From: UBA5704 sp036264355
Lineage (GTDB): Bacteria > Acidobacteriota > Thermoanaerobaculia > Multivoradales > UBA5704
NCBI GenBank assembly: GCA_036264355.1
Contig: DATARD010000190.1
Coordinates: 1 to 64,000 of the forward strand
Direction of reading: 5' to 3'
DNA: 64,000 nt
The notes beneath the pieces are model-generated. The model did no database searches and was not told the DNA's origin. It was given only the letters and a program-made list of their open reading frames with translations. Below are positions 33,532 through 42,316 of this stretch, in pieces. A program made the translations under genes and the position numbers. How positions within the stretch are numbered: the first letter of the stretch is position 1; the number at the start of each line of letters is the position of its first letter.

Positions 33532-36287
33532 GAGTCGTCCGCCCGCGCGCGCTGACCCATCGCGGCGTCGTGGAGGCGTCGGCCTTCTTCGTCGACGCCG
33601 CCCTCGCCGGTCCGCTCGAAGCGCGCCGCCGCATCCTCGCGCTGTGGGTGCCGGGAGCCACGGTCTACCGCGATCCGCGGGGCTGGCTGATCCGTCTCCC
33701 GGGTCCGAGGCGGGTGCGCTGCGACCAGTCCCCCGGCTTGCCGCTGACCGCCGAGAAGGTGGTCGGCGGGCGCGCGCTGGTGAGCGCGCCGTTCGCCGCC
33801 GACGAGCTGCGGGCGCTCGATCCGCCCGAAGGCTCCACCGTCCACCTGCACGCCGGGGTCACCCGCATCGAACGTCCGCTGGAGGCGGACCGCATCGATC
33901 CCGCCGCCTGGCTCGACGTGAGCGGCTTCCAGGTGGCGGACACGGCCACCCTCGGGCCGCCGCCGGTCGAGCCCGAGGCGCATCCGCCGGGGCGGGTGGC
34001 GTTCGATCCGCGCACCCGTCTCAAAGGGGTGCCGCCGGCTTCGCCGGAGCTCGCGGAGCTGCTCGCCGCGCTGCGTTCGCGCGATCAAAAATCGGCGAAG
34101 GCCAAGGCGCGCTCACCGCTGCGCGCGGTCCCTTCGCGGCTGGCGAACTGGCTGCACAGCCTGCGCTGGAGCGTGCGCGCCTTCAAACGGCAGATCACCG
34201 CCGTGCCCGCCCTGCCGCCGCTCCCCGGCCTCGCCGGCGCGCCCGCGGGCTTCCCCGGCCAGCGCCTTTCGGCGGCCTTCCAGCAGCTCTCGGCCCGGGT
34301 GGCGACCGCTTCACGCCTCTCTCGCGTGATGGGCCGCCGCCACGCCGCCTACATCCACCGCATGGTCGAGATGTTCGAGCACGGCGACATCCGGGAAGCC
34401 TTGCGCTATGCGATTCCGCTGGGCGGCCTGGAGGCCGAAGCGCTGCGCGGTGTTCCACTCCGCCTGCCGGGACCGCGCGCCGATCTGGCGATCCAGCCCG
34501 CGGCGCGCGCGTCCTGGTCGATCAACCAGGTGGCGCCCGACCTCTACGGCGAGCTGCAACGCCTCTACCGCACGGCGTTCGAACGGCTGGAGGCGCAGGG
34601 GAACATCGAAGAGGCGGCCTTCATGCTCGCCGAGGTGCTGCACGCGCACGAGGAGGCGGTGGCTTTTCTGGAACGCCACGGACGGCTGCGCCTCGCCGCC
34701 GAGATGGCGGAGGCGCGCAATCTGCCGCCGGGCCTCGTGGTGCGGCAGTGGTTCCTCACCGGCGACCGCGAGCGCGCCCTGTGGATCGCCCGCCGCACCG
34801 GCGCCTTCGCCGACGCCGTCACCCGCCTCGAACGCAGCCGCAAGAAGGACGAAGCGCACTCCCTGCGCCTGCTGTGGGGCGGCGAGCTGGCCGAGGCCGG
34901 GGACTACGTGGCCGCGGTGGAGGCGGTCTGGCCGGTGCTCGACGCCCGGCGGACGGCGGCGTCCTGGATGGACCGCGCGATCGCCCAGGGGGATGCCCCG
35001 GCCGGCCGCATGATCGCCCGCAAGCTGACCCTCGTGCCGGAGGAGTTCGAGGAGACCCGCGACCAGGCGATCAACCTGTTGGAGAGCTGGCGCGCCGAGG
35101 GAGCGGCGGCGCGCCTCGCCTTTGCCGACACCCTGCGCCAGGGGCCGCGGACGCCGCAGGCGATGTGCCTGGCGCGGGCGGCGGTGCGCACCATCGCCCG
35201 CGACTCGGGCCGCTTCGGCGCCCGCATGTCGCCGGCGCAGTTTCGCCAGCTCGTCTCCTTCGCCGACGACGGCGCTCTGCGCGCCGACGCGCCGGCCCTG
35301 CCGCTCGACAATCGCGAGCCGTGGATCTCCCGCACGGCGCCGTGGCGCATCGAGATCGGCGCCTCGGACATCGGCATCATGTCCGCCCTCGACGCCGCCT
35401 TCCTGCCCAACGGCCTCACCCTGGTCGCCCTCGGCGAAGCCGGGGTGCGCCTGCTCTCTCGCGCCGGCCGCACGGTGGCCGAGTTCGACCAGCCGGCGCA
35501 CCGCCTGGTGCTCTCCGACAACGGCCACCGCGCCCTCGCGCTCGCCCGCCGCGGCGACTCCTGGCGGGTCGCCCGCATCGACCTCGGCACGCGCCGCGCC
35601 CAGCTCTGGTGCGACGCCCGCCTCGACGCCTTCGCCGACGACCACGACGGCGTGCTCTGGTTCGTGGCCGCCGGCAACGGCCTGGTGGCGATCGACGTGA
35701 CCGGCGACCGTTTCGACGGTCCGTGGGGGGTCTCCGACCTCGGCCGACGGGTGCGCACCATCGTCCGCTCACCGGCGCGCTGCTCGCTGGTCACCGGCGA
35801 GCCCGGAGCCGAGGTGTGGAGCTACGAGCTCCCCTCGCTCTTCCTGCGCAGCCGCCTCGAAGCCTCCGCCGCGGACGACGCCGCCGCGCCGGCCGACCGC
35901 GCGCTGGGAACCGCGCCCGACGGCACCCTCGCCGAGCAGTGGACCGCCGCGCCGGAGAGGGCCGAGTCGGGAGAGGAGACCCCCTTCCACGTCGCTCTCC
36001 ACGGCCGCCTCAACGTCCAGCTCCGCCTGCCGGGCAGCGGCTGGGCGGCCGGCCAGCCGGTGGTCTCCGCGGACTGGCTCGCGGCCCCGGTCTATTGCAC
36101 CGACGAGAGTCGCGTCTACCTCTTCCACGCCGAGACCGGGCGCCTCCGCGCCGAGGTGCTCCTCGCCCGCGCCGGCCGCCTCTCGCTGCGGCTGACGCCC
36201 TCGTATCTGACGATCGCGGATGACCGCGGGCGGGTGCTGGTGCTGGATCTGGAGTACGGGCAGATCCGGCGGGATCTGCGGTTATAG
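33528..36287 (+). CDS. bpX6-type protein: N-terminal bpX6 domain, helical repeats, C-terminal propeller
   Basis: 919 residues from a GTG at 33528 that overlaps the preceding TGA; the frame is open far upstream only as a GC artefact. The N-terminal 110 residues match the bpX6 domain: THRGVVEASAFFVDAALAG, RRRILALWVPGATVYRDPRG and RRVRCDQSPGLPLT. Residues about 240-600 are alpha-helical repeats (TPR-like: MLAEVLHAHEEAVAFLERHG, DYVAAVEAVWPVLDARRTAA). The last 300 residues are propeller-like (IGIMSALDAAFLPNGLTLVA, DDHDGVLWFVAAGNGLVAID). Last gene of the operon. Confidence 0.85.
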   Translation: MRVVRPRALTHRGVVEASAFFVDAALAGPLEARRRILALWVPGATVYRDPRGWLIRLPGPRRVRCDQSPGLPLTAEKVVGGRALVSAPFAADELRALDPPEGSTVHLHAGVTRIERPLEADRIDPAAWLDVSGFQVADTATLGPPPVEPEAHPPGRVAFDPRTRLKGVPPASPELAELLAALRSRDQKSAKAKARSPLRAVPSRLANWLHSLRWSVRAFKRQITAVPALPPLPGLAGAPAGFPGQRLSAAFQQLSARVATASRLSRVMGRRHAAYIHRMVEMFEHGDIREALRYAIPLGGLEAEALRGVPLRLPGPRADLAIQPAARASWSINQVAPDLYGELQRLYRTAFERLEAQGNIEEAAFMLAEVLHAHEEAVAFLERHGRLRLAAEMAEARNLPPGLVVRQWFLTGDRERALWIARRTGAFADAVTRLERSRKKDEAHSLRLLWGGELAEAGDYVAAVEAVWPVLDARRTAASWMDRAIAQGDAPAGRMIARKLTLVPEEFEETRDQAINLLESWRAEGAAARLAFADTLRQGPRTPQAMCLARAAVRTIARDSGRFGARMSPAQFRQLVSFADDGALRADAPALPLDNREPWISRTAPWRIEIGASDIGIMSALDAAFLPNGLTLVALGEAGVRLLSRAGRTVAEFDQPAHRLVLSDNGHRALALARRGDSWRVARIDLGTRRAQLWCDARLDAFADDHDGVLWFVAAGNGLVAIDVTGDRFDGPWGVSDLGRRVRTIVRSPARCSLVTGEPGAEVWSYELPSLFLRSRLEASAADDAAAPADRALGTAPDGTLAEQWTAAPERAESGEETPFHVALHGRLNVQLRLPGSGWAAGQPVVSADWLAAPVYCTDESRVYLFHAETGRLRAEVLLARAGRLSLRLTPSYLTIADDRGRVLVLDLEYGQIRRDLRL

Positions 36288-36295
36288 GGGGTAAA

Positions 36296-36418
36296 GGACA
36301 AAGGACCAAAAAGACTGCAAGGACATAAAGGACAGTAAAAACAAACTGCAGACCGCGATCACGGCTTCCAGCTCTTAAAGTCCTTTGGGTCCTTGAGGTC
36401 GTTTATGTCCTTTTGTCC
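36296..36418. repeat. Inverted repeat of AAAGGAC motifs
   Basis: Two arms of 38-39 bp (36296-36333 and 36380-36418), each made of repeated AAAGGAC heptamers, face each other across a 46-bp centre. It starts nine bases after the bpX6 stop and could fold the 3' end of that transcript. The whole 36288-36743 gap holds no gene. Confidence 0.7.
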
Positions 36419-36456
36419 CGTCAAAGTCGTGGGCCGCCCGGGAGAGGGGGGTTCTC

Positions 36457-36527
36457 GCTGGGACCGCTAGCTTCCAGCCGGCCGGGTCGGCAGAGCCGAC
36501 CCAAGCCGCCAAGATGGCGCTCCCAGC
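36457..36527. repeat. 71-bp imperfect palindrome
   Basis: The outer ends are GCTGGGA and TCCCAGC; the centre is a perfect GGGTCGGC-AGA-GCCGACCC hairpin; the arms between pair partly (CCGCTAGCTT against AAGATGGCG). It looks like a small miniature-element-like repeat. Just after it come two near-copies of TTCAATCTGCCCCAGG and TTCAATCCGCCCC. Confidence 0.6.
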
Positions 36528-36743
36528 AGGGCAGATCCGGCCGGTAGTTCAATCTGCCCCAGGGCAAGTTCAATCCGCCCCATCGCCGGGCCATCAGCCA
36601 AGCAGGGTTCGCTCTCAGGATGACAGGGCGTCGGCAGTTTCCTGGAAGACGAGGTTTTTTGCCCGTACCGATGAGGGTTTCCCCTCATGGCCGGCAGGAC
36701 CGAGGTCGCGCATGATCATACTCCTTGGAGAAAAGGAGGCATC

Positions 36744-38051
36744 GTGCACGCATCGAGATCCCTGACGGCCGTCCCCCTGATCGCCCTGATTGCTGCGTTC
36801 CTCCCTCTGGCGTCCGCCGCCGGCGCCGGAGCGCCGACCTATGCTCTCTATCCGGTCCCGGCTCCGCTCGGCCAGAGCGCCGGTGAGCCGAGCCTGGGGG
36901 CCAACTGGAAGACGGGCAATGTGCTGTTCATCGCGGGGCTCGAAACGTTGAGCGTGAGCTTTGACGACTCGGCCACGCCGGCCGCGGCGAGCTGGCAAGG
37001 CGTGACGTCGTTGACCGAGGGCATCACCACGCTCGATCCGATCCTGTTCACCGATTCGGAGACCGGGCGGACCTTCGTGGCGCAACTCGCCGGGCCGGCG
37101 AGCCTCATGTCGTATACGGACGACGACGGGGCGAGCTGGCTGCCGTCCACGTCCGGCCTCGCCACCGGCATCGACCACCAGACGGTGGGCGGCGGCCCGC
37201 TGGCCCCTCCGCTCCCCGGTCTCGGCTATTCGCATGGCGTCTACTACTGCTCGCAAGGGTTGGCGCTCGCCTCGTGCGCGCTCAGCCTCGACGGCGGCCT
37301 CACGTTCAACCCGCCGGTCCCGCTCTACACGCTGCTCCAATGCGGCGGCCTCCACGGCCATGTCAAGGTCGCTCCGGACGGCACCGCCTATGTCCCCAAC
37401 AAGAGCTGCGGCAGCCAGCAGGCGGTGGCCGTCTCCACCAACAACGGCCTGACCTGGACGGTGCGCAAGGTGCCCGGCAGCTCGACGAGCAGCAGCGATC
37501 CGTCGGTGGGGACCGCGACCGACGGCACGCTCTACTTCGGATTCGTCGGCACCGATGGGCATCCGCGGGCAGCCGTCTCGCACGACCGCGGAGCCACGTG
37601 GAGCACGCTGAAGGACGTGGGAGCGCCGTTCGGGATCCAGAACGCCGCCTTCCCGGCCGTGGTGGCCGGCGATCCCGACCGCGCGGCCTTCGCCTTCCTC
37701 GGCACGCCGGCCGGCGGCAACGGCACGGGCACCGATCCGAATTTCTCCGGCGCCTGGCACCTCTACGTCGCCACCACCTTCGACGGCGGAGCGACCTGGA
37801 CGACCGTCGACGCGACGCCCGGCGATCCGGTCCAGCGCGGCTCGGTCTGCCTCCAGGGGACGGGGTGCAGCACGGCGCGCAACCTGCTCGACTTCATCGA
37901 CGTGACGGTCGACGAACGGGGGCGGGTGCTGGTGGCGTTCGCGGACGGCTGCGTGGGGGCCTGCGTCTCCGGACCGCCGAACAGCGGCACGGCGGTCGGC
38001 ACGATCGCGCGCCAGAGCGGCGGGACGGGGCTCTTCGCAGCCTACGACTAG
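36744..38051 (+). CDS. Secreted BNR/sialidase-like propeller protein
   Basis: 435 residues from a GTG at 36744, chosen because AAAAGGAGG lies at the right distance and a signal peptide follows (LIALIAAFLPLASAAGA). The mature part has repeated Asp-box-like motifs, S-x-D-x-G-x-T-W: SYTDDDGASWLP, SLDGGLTFNPPV, STNNGLTWTVRK, SHDRGATWSTLK and TTFDGGATWTTV. These mark six- or seven-bladed sialidase-type propellers. No catalytic Arg triad can be verified, so an enzyme role is not claimed. It converges with the next gene, with a four-base overlap. Confidence 0.75.
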   Translation: MHASRSLTAVPLIALIAAFLPLASAAGAGAPTYALYPVPAPLGQSAGEPSLGANWKTGNVLFIAGLETLSVSFDDSATPAAASWQGVTSLTEGITTLDPILFTDSETGRTFVAQLAGPASLMSYTDDDGASWLPSTSGLATGIDHQTVGGGPLAPPLPGLGYSHGVYYCSQGLALASCALSLDGGLTFNPPVPLYTLLQCGGLHGHVKVAPDGTAYVPNKSCGSQQAVAVSTNNGLTWTVRKVPGSSTSSSDPSVGTATDGTLYFGFVGTDGHPRAAVSHDRGATWSTLKDVGAPFGIQNAAFPAVVAGDPDRAAFAFLGTPAGGNGTGTDPNFSGAWHLYVATTFDGGATWTTVDATPGDPVQRGSVCLQGTGCSTARNLLDFIDVTVDERGRVLVAFADGCVGACVSGPPNSGTAVGTIARQSGGTGLFAAYD

Positions 38052-38686
38052 CCTCGTCGGGGCCGGCGGACGGTCCTCACCTTGCCGCTCGGCCCCCCGC
38101 CGCAGAAGAAGAGATTGCCGCCGTCGGATTCGAGCCCCGAGACCTTGACTCCGGGCGGCATCTCGAGCTGGTCCAGAACTTCGCCCGTTCGCGGATCGAC
38201 CCGCCGCAGATCGCTCTCTTCGCCTTCCCAGGTGCCGTGCCACAGCTCTCCGTCCACCCAGGTGACGCCGGTGACGAAGCGGTTGGATTCGATGGTGCGC
38301 AGAATCGCCCCGGTCTTGGGATCGATCTGGTGAATCTTCCGGTCCCGGTACTGCCCTACCCAGAGCGTCCCTTCGGCCCAGGTGAGCCCCGAGTCCCCGC
38401 CGCCGCCGGGCGCCGGGATGGTGGCGAGCACACGGCCGGTCTGCGGATCGATCTTCTGGATGCGGTCTTCGGCGAGTTGGAACAGGTGCCGGCCGTCGAA
38501 AGCCGTTCCTGCATGCGCGGCGACATCGATCGACCGCAGCATCTTCCCGCTCGCCGGATCGAAGGCGTTCAGCGTGTCTCCGGCGGCAAACCAGACGTTC
38601 TGGCCGTCATAGGAGACTCCATGGATGTGGTCGATGCCCGGAAAGGGTCCATCCTCGCGGACGATCTCGGCGGTTGATTCGCTCAT
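38048..38686 (-). CDS. Six-bladed propeller protein (SMP-30/glutamine cyclotransferase-like)
   Basis: 212 residues with regular repeats of about 40: VWFAAGDTLNAFDPASGKML, LFQLAEDRIQKIDPQTGRVL, LWVGQYRDRKIHQIDPKTGA and LWHGTWEGEESDLRRVDPRT. Each has a W/F-x-x-x then I-DP-TG motif, as in virginiamycin B lyase-like and glutaminyl cyclotransferase-like propellers. No signal peptide. Function unknown. It ends on the opposite strand, four bases into the BNR protein gene. Confidence 0.7.
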   Translation of the reverse strand: MSESTAEIVREDGPFPGIDHIHGVSYDGQNVWFAAGDTLNAFDPASGKMLRSIDVAAHAGTAFDGRHLFQLAEDRIQKIDPQTGRVLATIPAPGGGGDSGLTWAEGTLWVGQYRDRKIHQIDPKTGAILRTIESNRFVTGVTWVDGELWHGTWEGEESDLRRVDPRTGEVLDQLEMPPGVKVSGLESDGGNLFFCGGGPSGKVRTVRRPRRG

Positions 38687-38695
38687 GCGGCCATC

Positions 38696-39925
38696 TTAGT
38701 CCGTCGGCAGCGGAGTGGGGAGTAACAAGGTCGTCGTGAATCCCGGCACGGGCGGGGTCACCCAGCGGCGGGCTCGCCCGCGGCCGAACGACTGCACCTT
38801 GCCTGCCGCCTCCAGCGCGTCGAGCGCCCGCTGCACGGTGCGCTGGCTCGTTCCCAACGCCAGCGCCAGGGCCGAGCTCGCCCACGACTCACCGTCGGCG
38901 AGGAAGGCGAGCACCCGCGCATGCTCCTCGTCGACGGGCGGGGCCAGCACGACCACCTCGCGGGCACGGCGCGGCGCCAGCGCGAAACCTCTCTTCGTCG
39001 CCTTAAGGTCGGCCAGCGGCCGGAGCACCGTCCGCAGCCGCCCGACTTCGACGCGCAACCGCGCGCGATGCGATTCATCGGCGCGCCTGGCACCGAAGGC
39101 GCGCGCGACGAGCGCGTCCCGCGATACGTCTCCCGGCCACGCTTCGCCCAGCGCACGGGCGAGCGCGAACAACACCGGACGCGTGGCGAGCGAGACCACC
39201 TGGCCCTCGTCGCGCACGGCATGACGGCAGGCGTCCACGATGAAGGCTTCCGATGCCAGCAACGCTTCGACCTCTTCGAGCAGGACGAGCCGCTCCTCGC
39301 CCCTCGCCATCAGGCGTGCAGCGGGCGTGCTCAGGACGCGGATCGCGCTGTCGACCTCCGCCGTCAGCGCGGGGATCTGTGCCTGGCGCGCTGCACGCCC
39401 GGCCCGAGCGAGCGCCGCGCGCGCCGCCTGCGTGTGGAGCCGCCGCATCGCGATCCCCGCGACCACCAGCTCGTGGGCGGTCCGCGACGCGGGAGGGAAG
39501 GGCGAGGGGTCGAGGTCGGCGAGCGTACGCTCGGCTTCGTCGATGCGCCCGATCAGGAGGAGGCGCCGGGCCTCGAGGTAGCGCGCGTGCGCGGCGTTGA
39601 CCAGGTCGCCGTGCGCTTCGAGCGTCGCCCGCGCCGCGTCGAGCGCCTTCGCGGGCCAGCCCAGCCAGCCGAGATCGCGCGAGACGAGCGCGATCTCGGC
39701 CTCGGCGACGACGCACCTCGCGCGGGCCACGGCCTCTTTCGGACCAAAGGCACGTGCAGCGCTGCGCAGGAGAGCCTTCGCGCGAACGAGATCGCCGAGC
39801 TGCGCCATCGCGAGGCCGCGCAGGGCGAGAGCCGGCGCGTCGTCGCGCAGAGCGACCCGCTTCAAGGCGCCGAGGGGATCGCCCGCCGCCAGGGCGCGCG
39901 CCGCGGCGGTGATCAGCGAGTCCAT
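38696..39925 (-). CDS. Helix-turn-helix regulator with TPR-like N-terminus
   Basis: 409 residues. The first 200 are Ala/Leu/Arg-rich helices in TPR-like pairs (LRGLAMAQLGDLVRAKALLR, LVNAAHARYLEARRLLLIGR). The middle (about 225-330) resembles an OmpR/SARP-like winged region (SRDALVARAFGARR, LRVEVGRLRTVLRPL). The last 60 residues are a second winged helix: WASSALALALGTSQRTVQRA then LDALEAAGKVQSFGRGRARR. It is divergently placed from the DUF899-DUF2182 pair across 115 bp, so it is the likely regulator of that pair. Confidence 0.75.
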   Translation of the reverse strand: MDSLITAAARALAAGDPLGALKRVALRDDAPALALRGLAMAQLGDLVRAKALLRSAARAFGPKEAVARARCVVAEAEIALVSRDLGWLGWPAKALDAARATLEAHGDLVNAAHARYLEARRLLLIGRIDEAERTLADLDPSPFPPASRTAHELVVAGIAMRRLHTQAARAALARAGRAARQAQIPALTAEVDSAIRVLSTPAARLMARGEERLVLLEEVEALLASEAFIVDACRHAVRDEGQVVSLATRPVLFALARALGEAWPGDVSRDALVARAFGARRADESHRARLRVEVGRLRTVLRPLADLKATKRGFALAPRRAREVVVLAPPVDEEHARVLAFLADGESWASSALALALGTSQRTVQRALDALEAAGKVQSFGRGRARRWVTPPVPGFTTTLLLPTPLPTD

Positions 39926-40040
39926 CGGAATCCCGTCACACTTGTCACTCCCATCGTTTCGACATCCGGTGCTAAGTCTATGTCACGGCCAGGAGCCACC
40001 CGGTCGTATCGACAAACGATTTGAAAAGGAGAGACGAGCG

Positions 40041-40799
40041 ATGACGAATCACACGACAGGGACCCGGGAAGAGTGGCTCACGGCGCGGCGCGCGCTGCTC
40101 GCGGAGGAGAAGGAGCTCACGCGGCGCAGCGACGAGCTGGCGCGGCGGCGGCAGGAGCTGCCGTGGGTGCGGATCGACAAGGAGTATCGATTCGAGACCG
40201 ATGACGGGAGCGCTTCGCTGGCGGACCTCTTCCGCGGGCGCTCGCAGCTCCTCGTCTACCACTTCATGTTCGGGCCCGACTACAAGGCCGGCTGCCCGTC
40301 CTGCTCGGCGATCGCGGACGGCTTCAACGGGTTCGCCGTGCACCTGGCCCACCACGACGTGATGCTCTGGGCGGTGTCGCGGGCGCCCCTCGCGAAGCTG
40401 CAGGCGTTCAAGCAGCGGATGGAATGGACGTTCCCCTGGGCGTCCTCGTTCGGCGGCGACTTCAACCCCGACTTCAGCGTCCGGTTCACCGAGGAGCAAC
40501 AGCGCGAGGGCATCGAATACAACTATCGGCGCGAGGGGGGGTGGAAAGGCGGCGGAGAGGGGGCTGCCGCCTTCGCCGCCATGGCCGGAACCGACGCGGC
40601 CACGTTCACGCGCGAGAGGCCGGGCCTGAGCGCGTTCGTCCTCAACGACGGCGTCGTCTACCATACCTATTCGACCTATGCGCGCGGACTGGACGGCCTC
40701 TGGGGCATGTACCAGTGGCTCGACCGCGCTCCCAAGGGGCGCAACGAGACGGGCGCCTGGTGGCGCCACCACGACAAATACGACGAGCACCAGGGCTGA
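40041..40799 (+). CDS. DUF899 thioredoxin-like protein
   Basis: 252 residues. A coiled N-terminal segment (REEWLTARRALLAEEKELTR) precedes LPWVRIDKEYRFETDDGSAS and LLVYHFMFGPDYKAGCPSCS, the typical DUF899 thioredoxin-fold start with its CPSC pair. FAHHDV-like VHLAHHDVMLWAVSRAP and NYRREGGWKG follow. The family is predicted redox-active, with unknown substrate. ATG at 40041 with an AAGGAGAG site. It is 12 bp ahead of a DUF2182 gene, a common pairing. Confidence 0.88.
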   Translation: MTNHTTGTREEWLTARRALLAEEKELTRRSDELARRRQELPWVRIDKEYRFETDDGSASLADLFRGRSQLLVYHFMFGPDYKAGCPSCSAIADGFNGFAVHLAHHDVMLWAVSRAPLAKLQAFKQRMEWTFPWASSFGGDFNPDFSVRFTEEQQREGIEYNYRREGGWKGGGEGAAAFAAMAGTDAATFTRERPGLSAFVLNDGVVYHTYSTYARGLDGLWGMYQWLDRAPKGRNETGAWWRHHDKYDEHQG

Positions 40800-40811
40800 A
40801 CGAAGTCCATC

Positions 40812-41639
40812 ATGGCTTCCATGGCTTCCGAGCGAGCCTCCCGGCATGCGTTCTTCGGCGTCTCCGCGCTGGTCTTCGCGGCCAGCGCGGCGGTCACCAT
40901 CGTCTGGTGCGCGTCTATGCCGGCGACGGGCGGGATGCCGATGCCCGGCGGCTGGACGATGTCGATGGCGTGGATGCGGATGCCCGGACAGACGTGGCCC
41001 GGCGCCGCGGCATCGTTCCTCGGCATGTGGATCGTGATGATGGTGGCGATGATGCTGCCCTCTCTGGTCCCCATGCTGTGGCGCTACCGCCAGGCCGTCG
41101 GCGGGACGGGCGCGCGTCTGGACCGGCTGATGGCGCTCGTGGGCCTGGGGTACTTCTGCGTGTGGACCGGGTTCGGAATGGCCGCCTTTCCGCTGGGCGT
41201 TGCGCTGGCGGCGGTCGAGATGCGGCAGCCGTCGCTGGCGCGCGCCGTTCCGATCGCGGCCGGGGTGGTCGTGCTGATCGCCGGCGTTCTCCAACTCACC
41301 GCATGGAAGGCACGTCACCTTGCCTGCTGCCGGGAGGCCTGCTGCCGGGAGGCGCCCGGGTGCGGCCATACTCTGCCTGCCGACGCCGGCACGGCCTGGC
41401 GGCACGGGCTGCGCCTGGGCCTCCACTGCAGCCGCTGCTGCGCCGGTCTGATGGCGATCCTCCTGGTCCTGGGGATCATGGACCTTCGCGTGATGGCTGT
41501 CGTGACGGCAGCCATCACCGGCGAACGTCTGGCACCGGCCGGCGAGGGCGTCGCGCGAGCCCTCGGAGCAGTCGCCATCGGGGCAGGGCTGTTGCTGATC
41601 GCGCGAGCTGTCGGGATGTTCGCCGGGATTTTGCGTTGA
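40812..41639 (+). CDS. DUF2182 metal-binding-type integral membrane protein
   Basis: 275 residues with about seven membrane spans and the family signatures GMWIVMMVAMMLPSLVPML, GLGYFCVWTGFGMAAF, LTAWKARHLACCREACCREA and GLHCSRCCAGLMAILLV. Met- and Cys-rich loops suggest metal handling. It follows the DUF899 gene and probably acts with it at the membrane. The stretch CCREACCREA is a short internal duplication. Confidence 0.88.
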   Translation: MASMASERASRHAFFGVSALVFAASAAVTIVWCASMPATGGMPMPGGWTMSMAWMRMPGQTWPGAAASFLGMWIVMMVAMMLPSLVPMLWRYRQAVGGTGARLDRLMALVGLGYFCVWTGFGMAAFPLGVALAAVEMRQPSLARAVPIAAGVVVLIAGVLQLTAWKARHLACCREACCREAPGCGHTLPADAGTAWRHGLRLGLHCSRCCAGLMAILLVLGIMDLRVMAVVTAAITGERLAPAGEGVARALGAVAIGAGLLLIARAVGMFAGILR

Positions 41640-41643
41640 GGCT

Positions 41644-42303
41644 TCAGCCCGCCAGCGCCGCCGTCAGCTCGGCCGCCGTCGCCACCCGCAGGCCGGTCAT
41701 CAGCCCGGCGGTGCCGAGCGGGCGGGGAAAGCCCCATTCGACGAGCGCGAAGGGGCAGCCGGCGGCTTGGGCGGTTTCGGCGTCGATGCGGGTGTCGCCC
41801 ACCAGGAGGAGACGGTCGACGGGGGTGCCGAGGCGCTCGGCGAGCTGGCGCAGACCAGCGGGATCGGGCTTGCGGCTGGGCAGGCTGTCGCCTCCCAGGA
41901 CTTCGCGGAAGAAGCTGTCGAGCCCAAGGCCGGCGAGGATGAGGCGCGACAGCTCCTCCCCTTTGTTGCTGAGCAGGGCCAACGGGTAGCGCTCCGCCAG
42001 GGCGGCGAGCATCTCGGGAACCCCGGGATAGGGGCGGGTCTCGTCGAGGCAGACGTCGCGGTAGGCGGCGAGGTAGAGCACCAGCGCTTCGTCGCGGCGG
42101 TCCGCCGGCAGCTCCGGGAAAGCGCGCTCGATCAGCAGCCGCGCCCCCTCGCCGACCATGCCCACCACCTCTTCGAGCTGCAGCGGCGGCAGGTCGTAGC
42201 GCCCGCGGGTGCGGTTGACCGCGGTGGTGATGTCGTGGCGGGAGTCGATCAACGTGCCGTCCAGGTCGAAGACCAGGGCGGCCGGGAGGCTGGCCAGGGG
42301 CAT
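41644..42303 (-). CDS. HAD-family hydrolase (phosphoglycolate phosphatase-like)
   Basis: 219 residues. Motif I is LVFDLDGTLIDSRHDI, motif II is LALLSNKGEE, the Lys is in LPSRKPDPAGL, and motif IV is LLVGDTRIDAETAQAAG. The cap domain is the helical type between residues 20 and 90. Gph-like dephosphorylation of 2-phosphoglycolate or a similar small phosphate is likely. It starts 13 bp after mqnD on the same strand, so the two are cotranscribed. Confidence 0.9.
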   Translation of the reverse strand: MPLASLPAALVFDLDGTLIDSRHDITTAVNRTRGRYDLPPLQLEEVVGMVGEGARLLIERAFPELPADRRDEALVLYLAAYRDVCLDETRPYPGVPEMLAALAERYPLALLSNKGEELSRLILAGLGLDSFFREVLGGDSLPSRKPDPAGLRQLAERLGTPVDRLLLVGDTRIDAETAQAAGCPFALVEWGFPRPLGTAGLMTGLRVATAAELTAALAG

Positions 42304-42316
42304 GCGCCGAATCCGG

